Below are positions 1-9,083 of a stretch of 64,000 nt of DNA, one piece after another. How positions within the stretch are numbered: position 1 is the stretch's first letter; the number at the start of each line of letters is the position of its first letter. The stretch is taken from NCBI GenBank assembly GCA_025354165.1, contig JANXNI010000045.1:62001-126000 (forward strand). Direction: 5' to 3'. The translations under genes and the position numbers were made by a program. Source of the stretch: Burkholderiales bacterium (lineage in GTDB: Bacteria; Pseudomonadota; Gammaproteobacteria; Burkholderiales; Casimicrobiaceae). The notes under the pieces are model-generated. The model saw only the letters and a program-made list of their open reading frames with translations. It ran no database searches and was not told the DNA's origin.

Positions 1-1
1 A

Positions 2-52
2 GCTGCCTACGCATTTTCAGTTGCGGCGGCATTGATTTTGTGTGGTAACTAA
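2..52 (+). CDS. Possible 3' end of a truncated gene
   Basis: The window opens in a frame that reads 16 mostly hydrophobic residues and stops at TAA. This could be the C-terminal end of a membrane protein cut by the window edge. The only other support is that a 116-nt palindromic element begins 18 nt after the stop, and other copies of that element in this window also lie just 3' of genes. No family can be assigned. Confidence 0.25.
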   Translation, partial: AAYAFSVAAALILCGN

Positions 53-70
53 CGCGACCTATGAATCTAT

Positions 71-186
71 CAGCTTTTTCGTAAAAGTACCGCTACATTG
101 GGGCTATACCGCCATATCGTTTAAAGTCAACTTCTGTACTTTTGTGGATGTAGCCCTTGTTCGGTCGTCTTTCTATCGAAAAGCCG
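71..186. repeat. 116-nt palindromic element, copy 1
   Basis: It begins CAGCTTTTTCG and ends CGAAAAGCCG. GGGGCTA stands at element positions 30-36 and TAGCCC at 81-86. The two 36-nt arms match at about 21 positions as a palindrome, with about seven more G-U pairs if transcribed from the plus strand. The centre reads TCAA instead of the usual TCGA. It aligns without gaps to six other copies in this window. Confidence 0.8.
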
Positions 187-553
187 TATCGAAGCGACGA
201 CGAAATTTAGTTCGCAGCCGTGCCCGCAAGCATCGCACTCCTCTTCGCGGCACGATCATGCTGGCGCGCGATTGCCGCAGACCAGATAACACGTCGAATC
301 CACGGCCGTATCTGCGATGCCTTATTAGGCGCTGATGGCTCCGCTCACTTCGTGCGGATCAGAAGATCTATTTTGGTCTTATGTCAGACGCAGCGTCGTC
401 TGCACAAGGCGCAGAATGTTATGTCCGAATCCATCGGTATACGATCCCATCCCTAAATCATCTGATGTCGAATAGCCTGATGTGGACGGTATGTAGTCAG
501 CCGACGACGGCTTTCGCGGTCGGACAACGGGTAACAGACCAAGGAGAAATACT
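187..553. other. Intergenic stretch without a recognisable gene
   Basis: Between the first 116-nt element and the OsmC-like gene I see no convincing reading frame: short frames here have biased composition and no ribosome binding site. The last part is the leader of the next gene, with AAGGAG about 8 nt before its ATG. A promoter could not be placed with confidence. Confidence 0.5.
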
Positions 554-1012
554 ATGGACAATCCGGTTCAAATCAAACTCGAACAACAGCACGACTTTCA
601 GTTTGCGGTTAATTTCGACAATCCGCTGATTCCAGTACTACTGACCGACGAGCCTGCTCCGCTGGGCGGCGGTCATGGCCCAAACCCAGAGCAAATGCTC
701 GCGGTCGCAGTAGCAAACTGCCTGTCTGCGAGCCTTCTGTTCGCAATGCGCAAATTTAAGAATGACCCGACGCCGATTCGCACTTTGGCGACGATTGGAA
801 CTGCACGAAATGCGCAAAACCGGATGCGCATAAGCGCCATCTCGGTCGACGTCACGCTTGGTGTTCCAGCATCGAGCATCACCATGCTCGAGCGCATCCT
901 TGGACAATTCGAAGATTTCTGCGTCGTCACGCAGAGCGTCCGCACTGCGATCCCGGTGACCGTCCGAGTTCTCGACGCGGATGGCAGTTTGCTGCGCACG
1001 TCAGGCGCTTGA
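554..1012 (+). CDS. OsmC/Ohr-family protein
   Basis: This 152-residue protein has the usual length and layout of OsmC/Ohr hydroperoxide-reactive proteins: a beta-rich N-terminal half, then a helix with PEQMLAVAVANCLSAS, where the Cys matches the first conserved family cysteine. A second cysteine occurs at DFCVVTQSV, the region of the second conserved Cys. Both thiols needed for organic peroxide reduction therefore seem present. The ATG is preceded by a good AAGGAG. It lies upstream of ahpC/ahpF on the same strand, which fits an oxidative-stress role. Whether it is a true Ohr, an OsmC or a YhfA-like member cannot be decided by eye. Confidence 0.8.
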   Translation: MDNPVQIKLEQQHDFQFAVNFDNPLIPVLLTDEPAPLGGGHGPNPEQMLAVAVANCLSASLLFAMRKFKNDPTPIRTLATIGTARNAQNRMRISAISVDVTLGVPASSITMLERILGQFEDFCVVTQSVRTAIPVTVRVLDADGSLLRTSGA

Positions 1013-1390
1013 CGGCCGCATCCAAAACGCGAAGTACACATTGCCTGGCGCGTTCCCGCGCCTCGCAGCGAAGACTTTACGTTTCATTGCTGCCCAGGCG
1101 ATACCAGCCTCTCCGTTGGCGCTTGTCATAAGAGATACCGGTGTCGCGCATCGATGCATATAGCCGCCTCTCTGCACTTGGGCGCGCAGCTTGTTCGAGG
1201 CGAATTGAATCTCTTATCGGGGTGAACGATACGGCCCTTCGCCCCCTCCTTTGGATGAATCCGACACGATACTCCACCAACTTCGGTACGCCCAACGCGA
1301 CGCGCTGCTGGCATAGCGCGTGGTCAACATTGTTAATGTGATGGCGCGTTATAAGTGCCTTTTCCACTTAAACTATGTAATTTAACTAGT
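1013..1390. other. Intergenic stretch with one inverted repeat
   Basis: No gene is supported between the OsmC-like gene and the ahpC promoter. The only structure I noticed is a pair of perfect 9-nt inverted words, ATAAGAGAT near 1127-1140 and ATCTCTTAT near 1208-1220, about 70 nt apart. Overlapping open frames on both strands lack start signals and resemble no family. Confidence 0.4.
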
Positions 1391-1419
1391 TTGACTAATC
1401 ACAGTTGCGCCGCAACAAT
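1391..1419 (+). promoter_or_regulatory. Candidate ahpC promoter
   Basis: TTGACT (1391-1396) is followed after 17 nt by AACAAT (1414-1419), giving a start of transcription near 1426 and a leader of about 50 nt to the ahpC ATG. The -35 is good and the -10 is weak, as expected for an activated promoter. OxyR commonly controls ahpC, but I could not recognise a clear ATAG-N7-CTAT array upstream. Confidence 0.4.
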
Positions 1420-1475
1420 TAGGGCATCGACTCCTCCTCCGCTTGATGAGCAAACCACAAAACAAAGGATATTTC

Positions 1476-2039
1476 ATGTCACTTATCAACACTACCATCA
1501 AGCCATTCAAGGCTACCGCCTACCAAAACGGCAAATTTATTGATGTTTCTGACGCCACGATGAAGGGCAAATGGTCAGTTGTCGTGTTCTACCCGGCCGA
1601 CTTCACTTTCGTCTGCCCGACTGAGCTGGAAGACCTCGCAGACAACTACGCTGAATTCCAGAAATTGGGCGTAGAGGTGTATGGCGTTTCAACCGACAGT
1701 CACTTCGCACACAAAGCGTGGCACGACACTTCGGAAGCCATCAAGAAAGTGCAATATGCACTGGTCGGCGACCCGACCGCGACACTCGCACGCAACTTCG
1801 ATGTGCTGATCGAAGAAGAAGGTATGGCGCTTCGTGGCACCTTCGTGATCAATCCAGAAGGTCAGATCAAACTCTGCGAAATTCACGACAACGGCATTGG
1901 TCGCGATGCGTCGGAACTGCTGCGCAAGGTTCGTGCGGCCAAATACGTCGCTGAGCATCCGGGTCAAGTGTGTCCAGCGAAATGGACCGAAGGTGCAGCA
2001 ACGCTAACGCCATCGCTGGACCTGGTCGGCAAGATCTAA
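1476..2039 (+). CDS. ahpC: Alkyl hydroperoxide reductase subunit C (peroxiredoxin)
   Basis: A typical 2-Cys peroxiredoxin of 187 residues that reduces hydrogen peroxide and organic peroxides with electrons from AhpF. The peroxidatic cysteine is C47 in [11 protein letters not shown], and the resolving cysteine is about C166 in [10 protein letters not shown]. The C-terminal region matches bacterial AhpC in length. An upstream in-frame ATG exists at 1443, but the ATG at 1476 has AAAGGA at the proper distance and gives the family N-terminus. ahpF follows 209 nt downstream on the same strand; the gap holds a hairpin and a repeat, so the two may be partly uncoupled. Confidence 0.97.
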   Translation: MSLINTTIKPFKATAYQNGKFIDVSDATMKGKWSVVVFYPADFTFVCPTELEDLADNYAEFQKLGVEVYGVSTDSHFAHKAWHDTSEAIKKVQYALVGDPTATLARNFDVLIEEEGMALRGTFVINPEGQIKLCEIHDNGIGRDASELLRKVRAAKYVAEHPGQVCPAKWTEGAATLTPSLDLVGKI

Positions 2040-2056
2040 GTCCACCTAAGAGCGCG

Positions 2057-2071
2057 CTCCCGCTACGGGAG
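2057..2071 (+). terminator. Hairpin after ahpC
   Basis: CTCCCG-CTA-CGGGAG is a perfect 6-bp stem with a 3-nt loop, 17 nt after the ahpC stop. There is no T-run, so it may stabilise the ahpC 3' end or cause partial termination rather than being a strong terminator. Confidence 0.4.
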
Positions 2072-2082
2072 GCAGCGTTAGT

Positions 2083-2123
2083 CCCCTCTCTCCTCGTGGG
2101 AGAGGGTTAGGGTGAGGGGCTGG
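2083..2123. repeat. GGGAGAGGGTTAGGGTGAGGGG-type repeat
   Basis: It reads CCCCTCTCTCC, a short spacer, then GGGAGAGGGTTAGGG and TGAGGGG, so the left part can pair with the first right-hand block. The same sequence family occurs inside the nnr gene (31556-31664, inverted pair) and inside abmA (61969-62006). Here it sits harmlessly between ahpC and ahpF. Confidence 0.7.
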
Positions 2124-2248
2124 TCACAGCACAAATCCCGTGATTCGAGCGCCCCACAACACCCTCAGTTACACAGGCAACCCCGTTCAACCCAAAGGGC
2201 GAACGCGGGCTTTCTACTGCCCACAATTTTGAATTAGCGAGCTCTATC

Positions 2249-3793
2249 ATGCTAGACATCAATCTCAAAACTCAACTCAAGGCCTACCTCGAAAAGCTCA
2301 CGCAGCCCATCGAAATCATCGCCTCGGTGGATGACAGCAAGGGCTCTCGCGACCTCGTCGAATTGCTCGCAGACATCAAGCCACTGTCCGATCGCATCAC
2401 TGTGACTGAGCGTCGCAATGACGCGGAAAGAAAACCGTCATTCGCCATCACTCGGCCCGGCGATGAAATAGGTGTCCGCTTCGCAGGCCTGCCGCTCGGA
2501 CACGAATTCACGTCGCTGGTTTTGGCATTGCTGCACGTCGGTGGTCACCCGTCAAAAGCTGCCTCCGATCTCATCGAGCAAGTGAAAAATCTACATGGGC
2601 CGTTTCACTTTGAAACCTACTTCTCGCTGACGTGCCAAAACTGCCCGGACGTAGTTCAAGCCCTCAATTTGATGGCCGTGTTGAATCCAAATATCAGCCA
2701 CGTCGCTATCGACGGCGCGCTGTTTCAGGACGAAGTCACGAAGCGCCAGATCATGAACGTGCCATCCGTCTTTCTGAACGGCGAACCGTTCGGTCAAGGC
2801 CGCATGGAGCTTGCCGAGATTCTCGCCAAGCTTGACACCGGCAGTGCCGCGCGCGAAGCAGAAAAGTTGAACGCAAAAGCGCCCTTCGACGTACTGATCG
2901 TCGGCGGTGGCCCCGCGGGTGCAGCGGCCGCTGTGTACGCCGCACGCAAAGGCATTGCCACCGGCATCGTGGCCGAGCGTTTCGGCGGTCAGGTGCTAGA
3001 CACAATGGGCATCGAGAACTACATCTCGATCAAAGAAACCGACGGCCCACACTTCGCCGTAGCGTTGGAACAACACGTCAAATCGTACGACGTCGACGTT
3101 ATGAATTTACAGCGGGCCGAGGCTTTGGTGCCCGGCCAGCTGATTGAGATCAAACTAAAAAGCGGCGCATCGCTCAAGTCAAAAACCGTAATTCTTGCGA
3201 CAGGCGCACGATGGCGCGATATGAACGTGCCCGGTGAAAAAGAATATCGAACCAAAGGCGTCACTTACTGCCCGCATTGCGATGGGCCATTGTTTAAAGG
3301 CAAACGCGTCGCCGTCGTTGGCGGCGGCAATTCAGGCGTTGAGGCGGCGATTGACCTGGCTGGCCTGGTCGCGCACGTGACATTGATCGAATTCGCCAAC
3401 GAGCTTCGTGCCGACGCGGTGCTACAGCGGAAGCTAAATAGCCTTCCCAACGTCACCGTCATCTTGCATGCGCAAACGACCGAGGTCACGGGCGATGGAC
3501 AAAAAGTCAATGGGCTGATCTACAAGGATCGTACGACCGATGCAGTGAATAGACTGGACCTCGAAGGTGTCTTCGTGCAGATTGGGTTGCTGCCGAACAC
3601 CGATTGGCTCAAAGGTGTTGTTGATCTGTCGAAACACGGCGAAATTGTCGTCGATGCAAATGGTCGAACTAATGTTACCGGCGTATTCGCAGCGGGAGAT
3701 GCCACGACTACACCCTTCAAGCAAATCGTCATCGCGGCGGGTGAAGGATCGAAAGCTGCGCTCTCCGCGTTTGATCACATCATTCGGAGTTAG
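2249..3793 (+). CDS. ahpF: Alkyl hydroperoxide reductase subunit F
   Basis: A 514-residue flavoprotein that passes electrons from NADH through FAD and two dithiol centres to AhpC. The N-terminal tandem thioredoxin-like domain carries C129-x-x-C132 (LTCQNCPD). The FAD-binding motif GGGPAG lies near residue 215. The thioredoxin-reductase-type redox pair C341-x-x-C344 (YCPHCDG) is followed by the NADH-binding GGGNSG motif. A C-terminal FAD motif ends in FAAGD. Length and motif order are those of a complete AhpF. It follows ahpC and converges with the B12 transport operon. Confidence 0.97.
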   Translation: MLDINLKTQLKAYLEKLTQPIEIIASVDDSKGSRDLVELLADIKPLSDRITVTERRNDAERKPSFAITRPGDEIGVRFAGLPLGHEFTSLVLALLHVGGHPSKAASDLIEQVKNLHGPFHFETYFSLTCQNCPDVVQALNLMAVLNPNISHVAIDGALFQDEVTKRQIMNVPSVFLNGEPFGQGRMELAEILAKLDTGSAAREAEKLNAKAPFDVLIVGGGPAGAAAAVYAARKGIATGIVAERFGGQVLDTMGIENYISIKETDGPHFAVALEQHVKSYDVDVMNLQRAEALVPGQLIEIKLKSGASLKSKTVILATGARWRDMNVPGEKEYRTKGVTYCPHCDGPLFKGKRVAVVGGGNSGVEAAIDLAGLVAHVTLIEFANELRADAVLQRKLNSLPNVTVILHAQTTEVTGDGQKVNGLIYKDRTTDAVNRLDLEGVFVQIGLLPNTDWLKGVVDLSKHGEIVVDANGRTNVTGVFAAGDATTTPFKQIVIAAGEGSKAALSAFDHIIRS

Positions 3794-3847
3794 CGCAAGC
3801 GGTCAACGGAAACTGGGATGACCCTGCAGGCGCGTAACTTCGTTAGG

Positions 3848-4612
3848 TCATTGCGGCAGGGCAATCCATTGATCAGCAACAGACCTTACCGCCACCCGAT
3901 GATCAAACACGGCCTCCAGCGCGCGGTGCGTGGCGGCATCAACGCAGAGCCCTTCATACGTGACGCGACCACCCGCCATGATGACCATATCGTCGGCATT
4001 CAGCGCCATCGAAATTTCGTGCAAAACGCTGACCACGGTCGTCCCTTTCGCTGCGAGCACACGCACGATGGCGAGCCAGTCGGCCTGATGCGGCGGATCA
4101 AGATTGGCGAGCGGTTCATCCATCAAGAGCACCTGCGCCTCGGATGCTAGCGCGCGCGCCAGCAACACACGCTGGCGCTCGCCACCAGAAAGCGTGCCCA
4201 GCGAGCGACTCCGGTATTTCCAAGATTGCGTAGCGCGCAGCGCGCGCTCCACTGCCGCGTGATCCGCAGCACTCGGCGGCGCTAACCAACTCTGATGTGG
4301 AATGCGCCCTAGCATCACAATGTCGTAGGCACCAAGGTCTTCGGCAGCAATTTCGTTTTGCCCTAACCAGCCGAGTGTTTGCGCACGCTCGCGGCGCGAC
4401 CACTCGGGTAGTGGTTCGCCCAATAAATTCACGCTGCCTGTGCAAGGCAGAATTCCGGCCAACACCTTGAGCAACGTCGATTTGCCCGCTCCGTTCGGGC
4501 CGACAATACTTGTCCAGCGCCCTTTGCGAAAACCGGCAGTCACACCATGCAAAATCGGTGCTTTACCGATGCTGACACTGATTGCCGAAGCGGAAATCGC
4601 GAGTGCTTGCAT
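3848..4612 (-). CDS. btuD: Vitamin B12 ABC transporter, ATP-binding protein
   Basis: This 254-residue FecCD/BtuCD-class ATPase powers cobalamin import across the inner membrane. It has Walker [10 protein letters not shown], the signature LSGGERQRV, Walker B LLMDEPLANLD and the switch histidine in VSVLHEI. The start is set at the ATG whose first base is the last base of the permease stop codon (TGATG, 4610-4614), a translational coupling seen again one gene upstream. A longer frame to 4660 would overlap the permease. Assignment to B12 rather than iron siderophore rests on the riboswitch and BtuB-like receptor at the head of the operon. Confidence 0.88.
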   Translation of the reverse strand: MQALAISASAISVSIGKAPILHGVTAGFRKGRWTSIVGPNGAGKSTLLKVLAGILPCTGSVNLLGEPLPEWSRRERAQTLGWLGQNEIAAEDLGAYDIVMLGRIPHQSWLAPPSAADHAAVERALRATQSWKYRSRSLGTLSGGERQRVLLARALASEAQVLLMDEPLANLDPPHQADWLAIVRVLAAKGTTVVSVLHEISMALNADDMVIMAGGRVTYEGLCVDAATHRALEAVFDHRVAVRSVADQWIALPQ

Positions 4613-5700
4613 CAAACCACTCGACCGGAAATTGTGCTCCCGCCCCGATGCATCAACCACAGCAGATAGCCGCCTCCGAGCACCGCCGTCAACACGCCCA
4701 CCGGTAGCTCCTGCGGCGCTATCAACCAGCGAGCCAATAAATCCGCGCTAGACAACAAAACGCCACCGGTCAGGCTGGACAGCAGTATCAAATTTCCATG
4801 CATCACGCGCACGACAGAGCGTACCAAGTGCGGCGCTGCCAGTCCGACAAAAGCGATCAATCCGGTTTGTGCGACTGCTGCGCCCGTGGCGAGCGCCAGG
4901 ATGCCGATCAACGCTGCGCGTAGCGGCACCAACGGCAGCCCCAGACTCGCAGCAGTAGCTTCCCCCAAACTTAAGCCGTCGAGCGCTCGGCTGAGCGACC
5001 ACGCGGCAGCGCCGCACAACGGCAGCGCGGTAAGCATCATCGTGCACGCGGCCCACCCCACAAAGCCAGTGGAGCCCAATAAAAACGCCTGCATCGCCTG
5101 CATTGAATCAGGCGAGAAAACCAGTACTAACGATGTTCCAGCGCCAAGCACCACGCCAACAACAACGCCCGCCAGCAGCAACCGCAAGGTGTGCTGAACA
5201 CCACGCGCCAAAGCAAGCGTGAGCAATACACCAACAATCGCGCCGCAAAATGCGGCACCGGTCAACCCCAGGCGCACCCACCAGCTTGGCGATAAAACGG
5301 AGGTCGCGATAGTCGTCGCAGAGCCGCCACTGACCATACCTGCTGCGCCGCCCAGCAGTGCCAGCGCCAAGGCAACGGCTAGCGCCGCGCCCGTCGCGCT
5401 GCCGAGCAAATAAGGATCGGCCAGCGGATTGCGAAACAGGCCTTGTGCCAATGCGCCCGCCAGCCCCAATAGCGCACCCGCAGCCCATGCGCCCATCGTG
5501 CGCGGCAGACGGATGTTCCACACAATCTGCTCGGCCATTGCGCGCTCGGATGAACCTTTCGCCGCATTGAGCAGATCATTCAACAGATTCTCAAACCCCG
5601 TACTTCCGATACACACGCCGAGCGCTATCAAAACAACGCTCACAACAAGCAGCAATAGCGCCAGTGCCGCCGCTCGTCTTGACGCAGGCGACATCGGCAT
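4612..5700 (-). CDS. btuC: Vitamin B12 ABC transporter, permease
   Basis: A FecCD/BtuC-family inner-membrane permease of 362 residues with about ten hydrophobic segments. Family landmarks are NIRLPRTMGAWAAGALLGLAG near the N-terminus, NPLADPYLLGSATGA, and the coupling-helix region GLIAFVGLAAPHLVRS, which contacts the ATPase. The start is taken at 5700, where ATG overlaps the btuF stop as TGATG; an in-frame ATG also lies two codons upstream at 5706. It is bracketed by the binding protein and the ATPase in the standard order F-C-D. Confidence 0.88.
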   Translation of the reverse strand: MPMSPASRRAAALALLLLVVSVVLIALGVCIGSTGFENLLNDLLNAAKGSSERAMAEQIVWNIRLPRTMGAWAAGALLGLAGALAQGLFRNPLADPYLLGSATGAALAVALALALLGGAAGMVSGGSATTIATSVLSPSWWVRLGLTGAAFCGAIVGVLLTLALARGVQHTLRLLLAGVVVGVVLGAGTSLVLVFSPDSMQAMQAFLLGSTGFVGWAACTMMLTALPLCGAAAWSLSRALDGLSLGEATAASLGLPLVPLRAALIGILALATGAAVAQTGLIAFVGLAAPHLVRSVVRVMHGNLILLSSLTGGVLLSSADLLARWLIAPQELPVGVLTAVLGGGYLLWLMHRGGSTISGRVV

Positions 5701-6587
5701 CACCATTTCTTCACGCCGCGCGCATTGCCCTTGTCGACGAGGCACTTTGCCATGATGCTTGCTGCTTCGGCCATACGCGGGCCGGCCCGCACCATGACGT
5801 CAGACTGATCCAGCGCGAAGACACACAGACCATCCTCACGAATCGCACGGATATTGCTCCAGCCCGGACGATCCGTCATGCCCTCGAAGCCTCTGGCTCC
5901 AACCATGATCACATCTGGATTCGCGCGCACGACGAATTCAGGGTTAATTTTCGGAAATGGCCCGATCGCTGCGGGCAAAATATTTTTCACGCCTAAACGG
6001 GTCAAAGTCTCACCGATAAACGACGATGGCCCCGCACCGTATGGCTCACGATTGACTTCAAAGTAAACCCGCTTGCCGCGAACCCTCTCCGGCAACGAAT
6101 GAGCGGCTGCCTGCATGTCTGCATCAATTGCAAGCCACAGTTTTTGCGCATCGGGCACATCAAGTAGCCTGCCCAAGGTGATGATCGCCCGTTGCACGTC
6201 TTTGTGCGTCTTTGGTTCACACACAAAGACTTTCAACCCTAAAGACTCCAGGCGTTCCGCCGCCCGCGTCGACGACGCGATCAGCACGACATCGGGACGC
6301 AGCGCCACTATGGATTCGATATCCGGATCGAGCCCCCTCCCGACTTGTGGCAACAGCTTCACACGCTCGGGCCAATTGGAGTAGCGGTCAACGCCCACCA
6401 GACGCTGACATTGACCGAGCGCGCAAACCGTCTCGGTCAACGACGGCAGGACGCTGACGATTCGTTGCGGTGCCGCCGCAAACTTAACGGTCACTCCGCG
6501 ATCGTCGACCACTTCTATCGCGTGAGTTGGGAGCGCTAGCACTAACACCGCTGCGGCCAATAATTGACAGAGTTTGTTACGAGTCAT
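5700..6587 (-). CDS. btuF: Vitamin B12 periplasmic binding protein
   Basis: A 295-residue periplasmic binding protein of the helical-backbone class used for cobalamin and iron chelates. The N-terminus is a signal peptide ending near LALPTHA. The mature part shows the family pattern RIVSVLPSLTETVCALG and LVGVDRYSNWP, followed by a second lobe with NPEFVVRANPDVIMVG. It delivers the ligand to BtuCD. The ATG overlaps the stop of the small upstream ORF (ATGA), and its own stop overlaps the btuC start. The ligand is inferred from the riboswitch and the BtuB-like receptor. Confidence 0.85.
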   Translation of the reverse strand: MTRNKLCQLLAAAVLVLALPTHAIEVVDDRGVTVKFAAAPQRIVSVLPSLTETVCALGQCQRLVGVDRYSNWPERVKLLPQVGRGLDPDIESIVALRPDVVLIASSTRAAERLESLGLKVFVCEPKTHKDVQRAIITLGRLLDVPDAQKLWLAIDADMQAAAHSLPERVRGKRVYFEVNREPYGAGPSSFIGETLTRLGVKNILPAAIGPFPKINPEFVVRANPDVIMVGARGFEGMTDRPGWSNIRAIREDGLCVFALDQSDVMVRAGPRMAEAASIMAKCLVDKGNARGVKKW

Positions 6588-6748
6588 CGTTGGCTGTACT
6601 TCAAAGTCAGCAGCAGATCGGTGGCCACGAATGTGACCCGATCACGCGCCTTTGCAACTACCTGATGGCGTCGTCCCACTATGTCGACAAGCTCGCCGCA
6701 ACGCGGCAGCGTTGTAGCTGCTTCGCCCACTGTAATAGTCGTTTTCAC
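6584..6748 (-). CDS. Small coupled ORF between btuB and btuF
   Basis: A 54-residue frame fills almost exactly the space between btuB and btuF. Its GTG start shares a base with the btuB stop (TAGTG, 6746-6750), and its TGA stop overlaps the btuF start (ATGA, 6584-6587). Coupling at both ends within a tightly packed operon is strong evidence of translation. The product starts MKTTITVGEAATTLPR and is predicted soluble and beta-rich (VDIVGRRHQVV, VTFVATDLLLTLKY), with a single cysteine. There is no signal peptide or membrane segment. I recognise no family. Alternatively it is only a translated spacer that keeps ribosomes moving between the two genes. Confidence 0.6.
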   Translation of the reverse strand: MKTTITVGEAATTLPRCGELVDIVGRRHQVVAKARDRVTFVATDLLLTLKYSQR

Positions 6749-8637
6749 TATTTCGGCTGGTAGCGCAGGGAAACGAACACGCCGCGTCGCGACTGGTTGT
6801 AACCGAGGATGGTTTGGTAGTCCTTATTGGTCAAGTTAACGCCTTTGGCTTGTAGCGTCAGTTCGGGTGTGACCTTGTAATCAACGTACGCATCAATCGT
6901 CGTGTAACCCGCAATCGGTGCCCGGTTTGCCGTATCGTCGAACCGGGAACCAGCATTGAACACTGAGCCTCCGATGCTCCATGCGCCCAAAGCGTAGTCG
7001 ACACCAGCGCTAATTTGCTCACGGTTGCGACGTGGCAGGATCGTCCCGGTCAATTCATTGCGTGGATCCAGTTTGTCGTACGCAGCGCGCAAGGTGAAGT
7101 TCCCTATGCGGCCATCGTAGCCTACGGCCCAGCCCTCAATCTTGGCCCGCGGGGCGTTCGCCGGCGCTGTCGTACTGGTGATGAAGCCGCGAATTTTGTT
7201 TTCGAAATGCACTAGCTTCAAACTATGTCCGGCCTCGCTATACGTTACGCCTACGTCGGTGTTGCGACCATGCTCTGGTTGCAACAAAGGATTGCTGAAA
7301 TTTGGGTAGTAGAGCTGGTTAAACGACGGAGCAACAAAGCTCGTGCCATAACTGGCATGCGCCCGCAGTGCAGAGGTGATCTTGTAGCCGTAGCCTGCAA
7401 AGCCGGTGGTGTTGCCGCCAAACTGCGAATTGCTATCGTGGCGAAGATTACCTTGCCAGCTATGCGCACCGTACGTGCCATTGATACCGCCGAAGTATGA
7501 TGAAACGCGTCGGCTGCTAACGGTGTATGGCGTTGAGCTGTCCACCGATTGGTTGAGACTTTCAACGCCCAAGAGTGCCGCGCCGATAGGCGTGTCAATG
7601 GTGTTCTGCCAAGTCCATTGATCCTGCCGGGTCGTGAAATCCCCCGGCAAGTACTGAGAAACAATGGCATTCGTGGTGTCGCTGCTCTGTCCGAAGCGCA
7701 AAGACGTGCGCCAGCCCGGAAGCACTTTGCCTTCGACACCAACGTTTGCCGTTTGCGTCCGTACGCGGGCGCGCGCATCGAGATTGGGACCGTCGTCGAA
7801 ATGCGTAATGCCATCCGAATACAAGGTACCACCCGCTATGCGCCAGTCTGCGCTGATTTTGTAACTCAGATTTGCGGTGACCGCGTTCTGATTAAAGCCG
7901 TCGCGATCCGGGTTATAGCTTCCGAAAGGTGCTGCCGGATTGGTCGCTGAGAAGCCTTTGTCGTGACTGGTGACCGCGTCAACGCTGTAACCCATAGCGC
8001 CCGCACCACCGCTCACTCCCACTGAAAATTGGTTATAGGCATTGCTGCCCACAGTGAACTTCGCGCGCGGGTTAAAGCCTTTGCCGCCCTGTCGCGTGAA
8101 AATTTGCACCACGCCGCCGGCAGCATCGCTACCGTACAGTGAAGAGCCCGGCCCTTTAAGCACTTCGATCCGCTCAATCGCCTCTAGAGGTATGTTCTCC
8201 CAGACTGGCGTGCCAAGCGTTGCGGAGCCGTAACGGACACCGTCAATCAGCAGAATCGTGTGCCGGCCTTCGGTGCCGCGAATGTAGATGCTGGTTGCAC
8301 TGCCGTTGCCTCCGTTCGCCGAAAACTGCACGCCCGCTGAACGCGCCAGCAGCTCGGTCAAGGTGCGGCCCGCCGACTTTTCAATCTCGTCGCGATCAAT
8401 CACAACGACTTCACTGACAAGATCATCGATACGCGCGGTGGTGCGGGATGCGGTGACGACGACTTCCTGCAATTGTTTGGCGGTGGATTGCTCGGTCGGT
8501 TGCGCCAATGCTTGGCTGGATTGCAAGAAGACGCAGGCCGCCGCAACCCCCACTGCGCATACTTTTGCGCGACAAAAATGAAAGGGACGAGCGCACGCGA
8601 ACGCACTCAGGCGAGCAGATAAGACGCTGGCTGACAT
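6748..8637 (-). CDS. btuB: TonB-dependent vitamin B12 receptor
   Basis: A 629-residue outer-membrane receptor that imports cobalamin using TonB energy. A signal peptide ends near QSSQALAQ. The TonB box follows (LQEVVVTASR), then a plug domain with the BtuB-like LTELLARSAGVQFSANGGNG and IYIRGTEGRHTILLIDGVRYGS. The rest is a 22-strand-type barrel ending in an aromatic-rich terminal strand (VFVSLRYQPK; the last residue is Lys rather than Phe). The start is at 8637: the open frame runs on to 8901, but those codons lie in the riboswitch leader. It is the first gene of the btu operon. Confidence 0.92.
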   Translation of the reverse strand: MSASVLSARLSAFACARPFHFCRAKVCAVGVAAACVFLQSSQALAQPTEQSTAKQLQEVVVTASRTTARIDDLVSEVVVIDRDEIEKSAGRTLTELLARSAGVQFSANGGNGSATSIYIRGTEGRHTILLIDGVRYGSATLGTPVWENIPLEAIERIEVLKGPGSSLYGSDAAGGVVQIFTRQGGKGFNPRAKFTVGSNAYNQFSVGVSGGAGAMGYSVDAVTSHDKGFSATNPAAPFGSYNPDRDGFNQNAVTANLSYKISADWRIAGGTLYSDGITHFDDGPNLDARARVRTQTANVGVEGKVLPGWRTSLRFGQSSDTTNAIVSQYLPGDFTTRQDQWTWQNTIDTPIGAALLGVESLNQSVDSSTPYTVSSRRVSSYFGGINGTYGAHSWQGNLRHDSNSQFGGNTTGFAGYGYKITSALRAHASYGTSFVAPSFNQLYYPNFSNPLLQPEHGRNTDVGVTYSEAGHSLKLVHFENKIRGFITSTTAPANAPRAKIEGWAVGYDGRIGNFTLRAAYDKLDPRNELTGTILPRRNREQISAGVDYALGAWSIGGSVFNAGSRFDDTANRAPIAGYTTIDAYVDYKVTPELTLQAKGVNLTNKDYQTILGYNQSRRGVFVSLRYQPK

Positions 8638-8704
8638 ATTCGATAAGTTTCTATAGAAAAATTGCCCTACACCAGCTTCCCCTCTGGTCTGAGCAAATAT
8701 GATC

Positions 8705-8726
8705 GTCGCGCGCCTCAGCGCGCGAC
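8705..8726 (-). promoter_or_regulatory. Leader hairpin after the cobalamin aptamer
   Basis: GTCGCGCGC-CTCA-GCGCGCGAC (plus-strand reading) is a perfect 9-bp stem with a 4-nt loop, 68 nt before the btuB start and next to the aptamer 3' side. There is no T-run on the minus strand, so it is not an intrinsic terminator. It may be part of the expression platform of the riboswitch, acting on translation or on Rho-dependent termination. Confidence 0.55.
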
Positions 8727-8727
8727 A

Positions 8728-8885
8728 GACCGCCTTGTTGGCCGGTATCCGGGCTGATGGAAAGAAAATTTTCTGTCCACTTACCGTTGCGGGGGCAGCG
8801 CTGGTTAGAAACGTACGCACCAAGCATTCACTCAGCACGAACCACTTTCCCCCAGCTTCCCGTTGAACTGCAACGCGTGACCACG
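8728..8885 (-). ncRNA. Cobalamin riboswitch
   Basis: Read on the minus strand, the leader of btuB holds the hallmarks of an AdoCbl-class riboswitch. A 5' part AACGGGAAGCTGGGGGAAAG is followed by the B12-box core GCTGCCCCCGCAACGGTAA (8779-8799), then AGCCCGGATACCGGCC (8740-8755). Order and spacing match the family. Binding of cobalamin is expected to switch off btuB and, through the operon, btuFCD. Boundaries are approximate. Confidence 0.9.
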
Positions 8886-9083
8886 TTGCGAGCACCAACA
8901 CGCAGATTCTAGGTCAATTGTCGCGGCACCTGCCTCGATTAGCTACGCATCGACAGTCCGGCAATGCCTTTTCTGGCATCCGTTCATACCTGTATCCAAC
9001 GCGTTGCCAAGTCCCGCATGGCGCTACGCGAACACGCGAAGCACAAATCTGCCAAGGCTTGCGTACGCAGCCTCATAATGTTG

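Noticed and set aside
8638-8901. N-terminal extension of the btuB frame by 88 codons
   Set aside because: The extension is the riboswitch leader; the ATG at 8637 gives a proper signal peptide.
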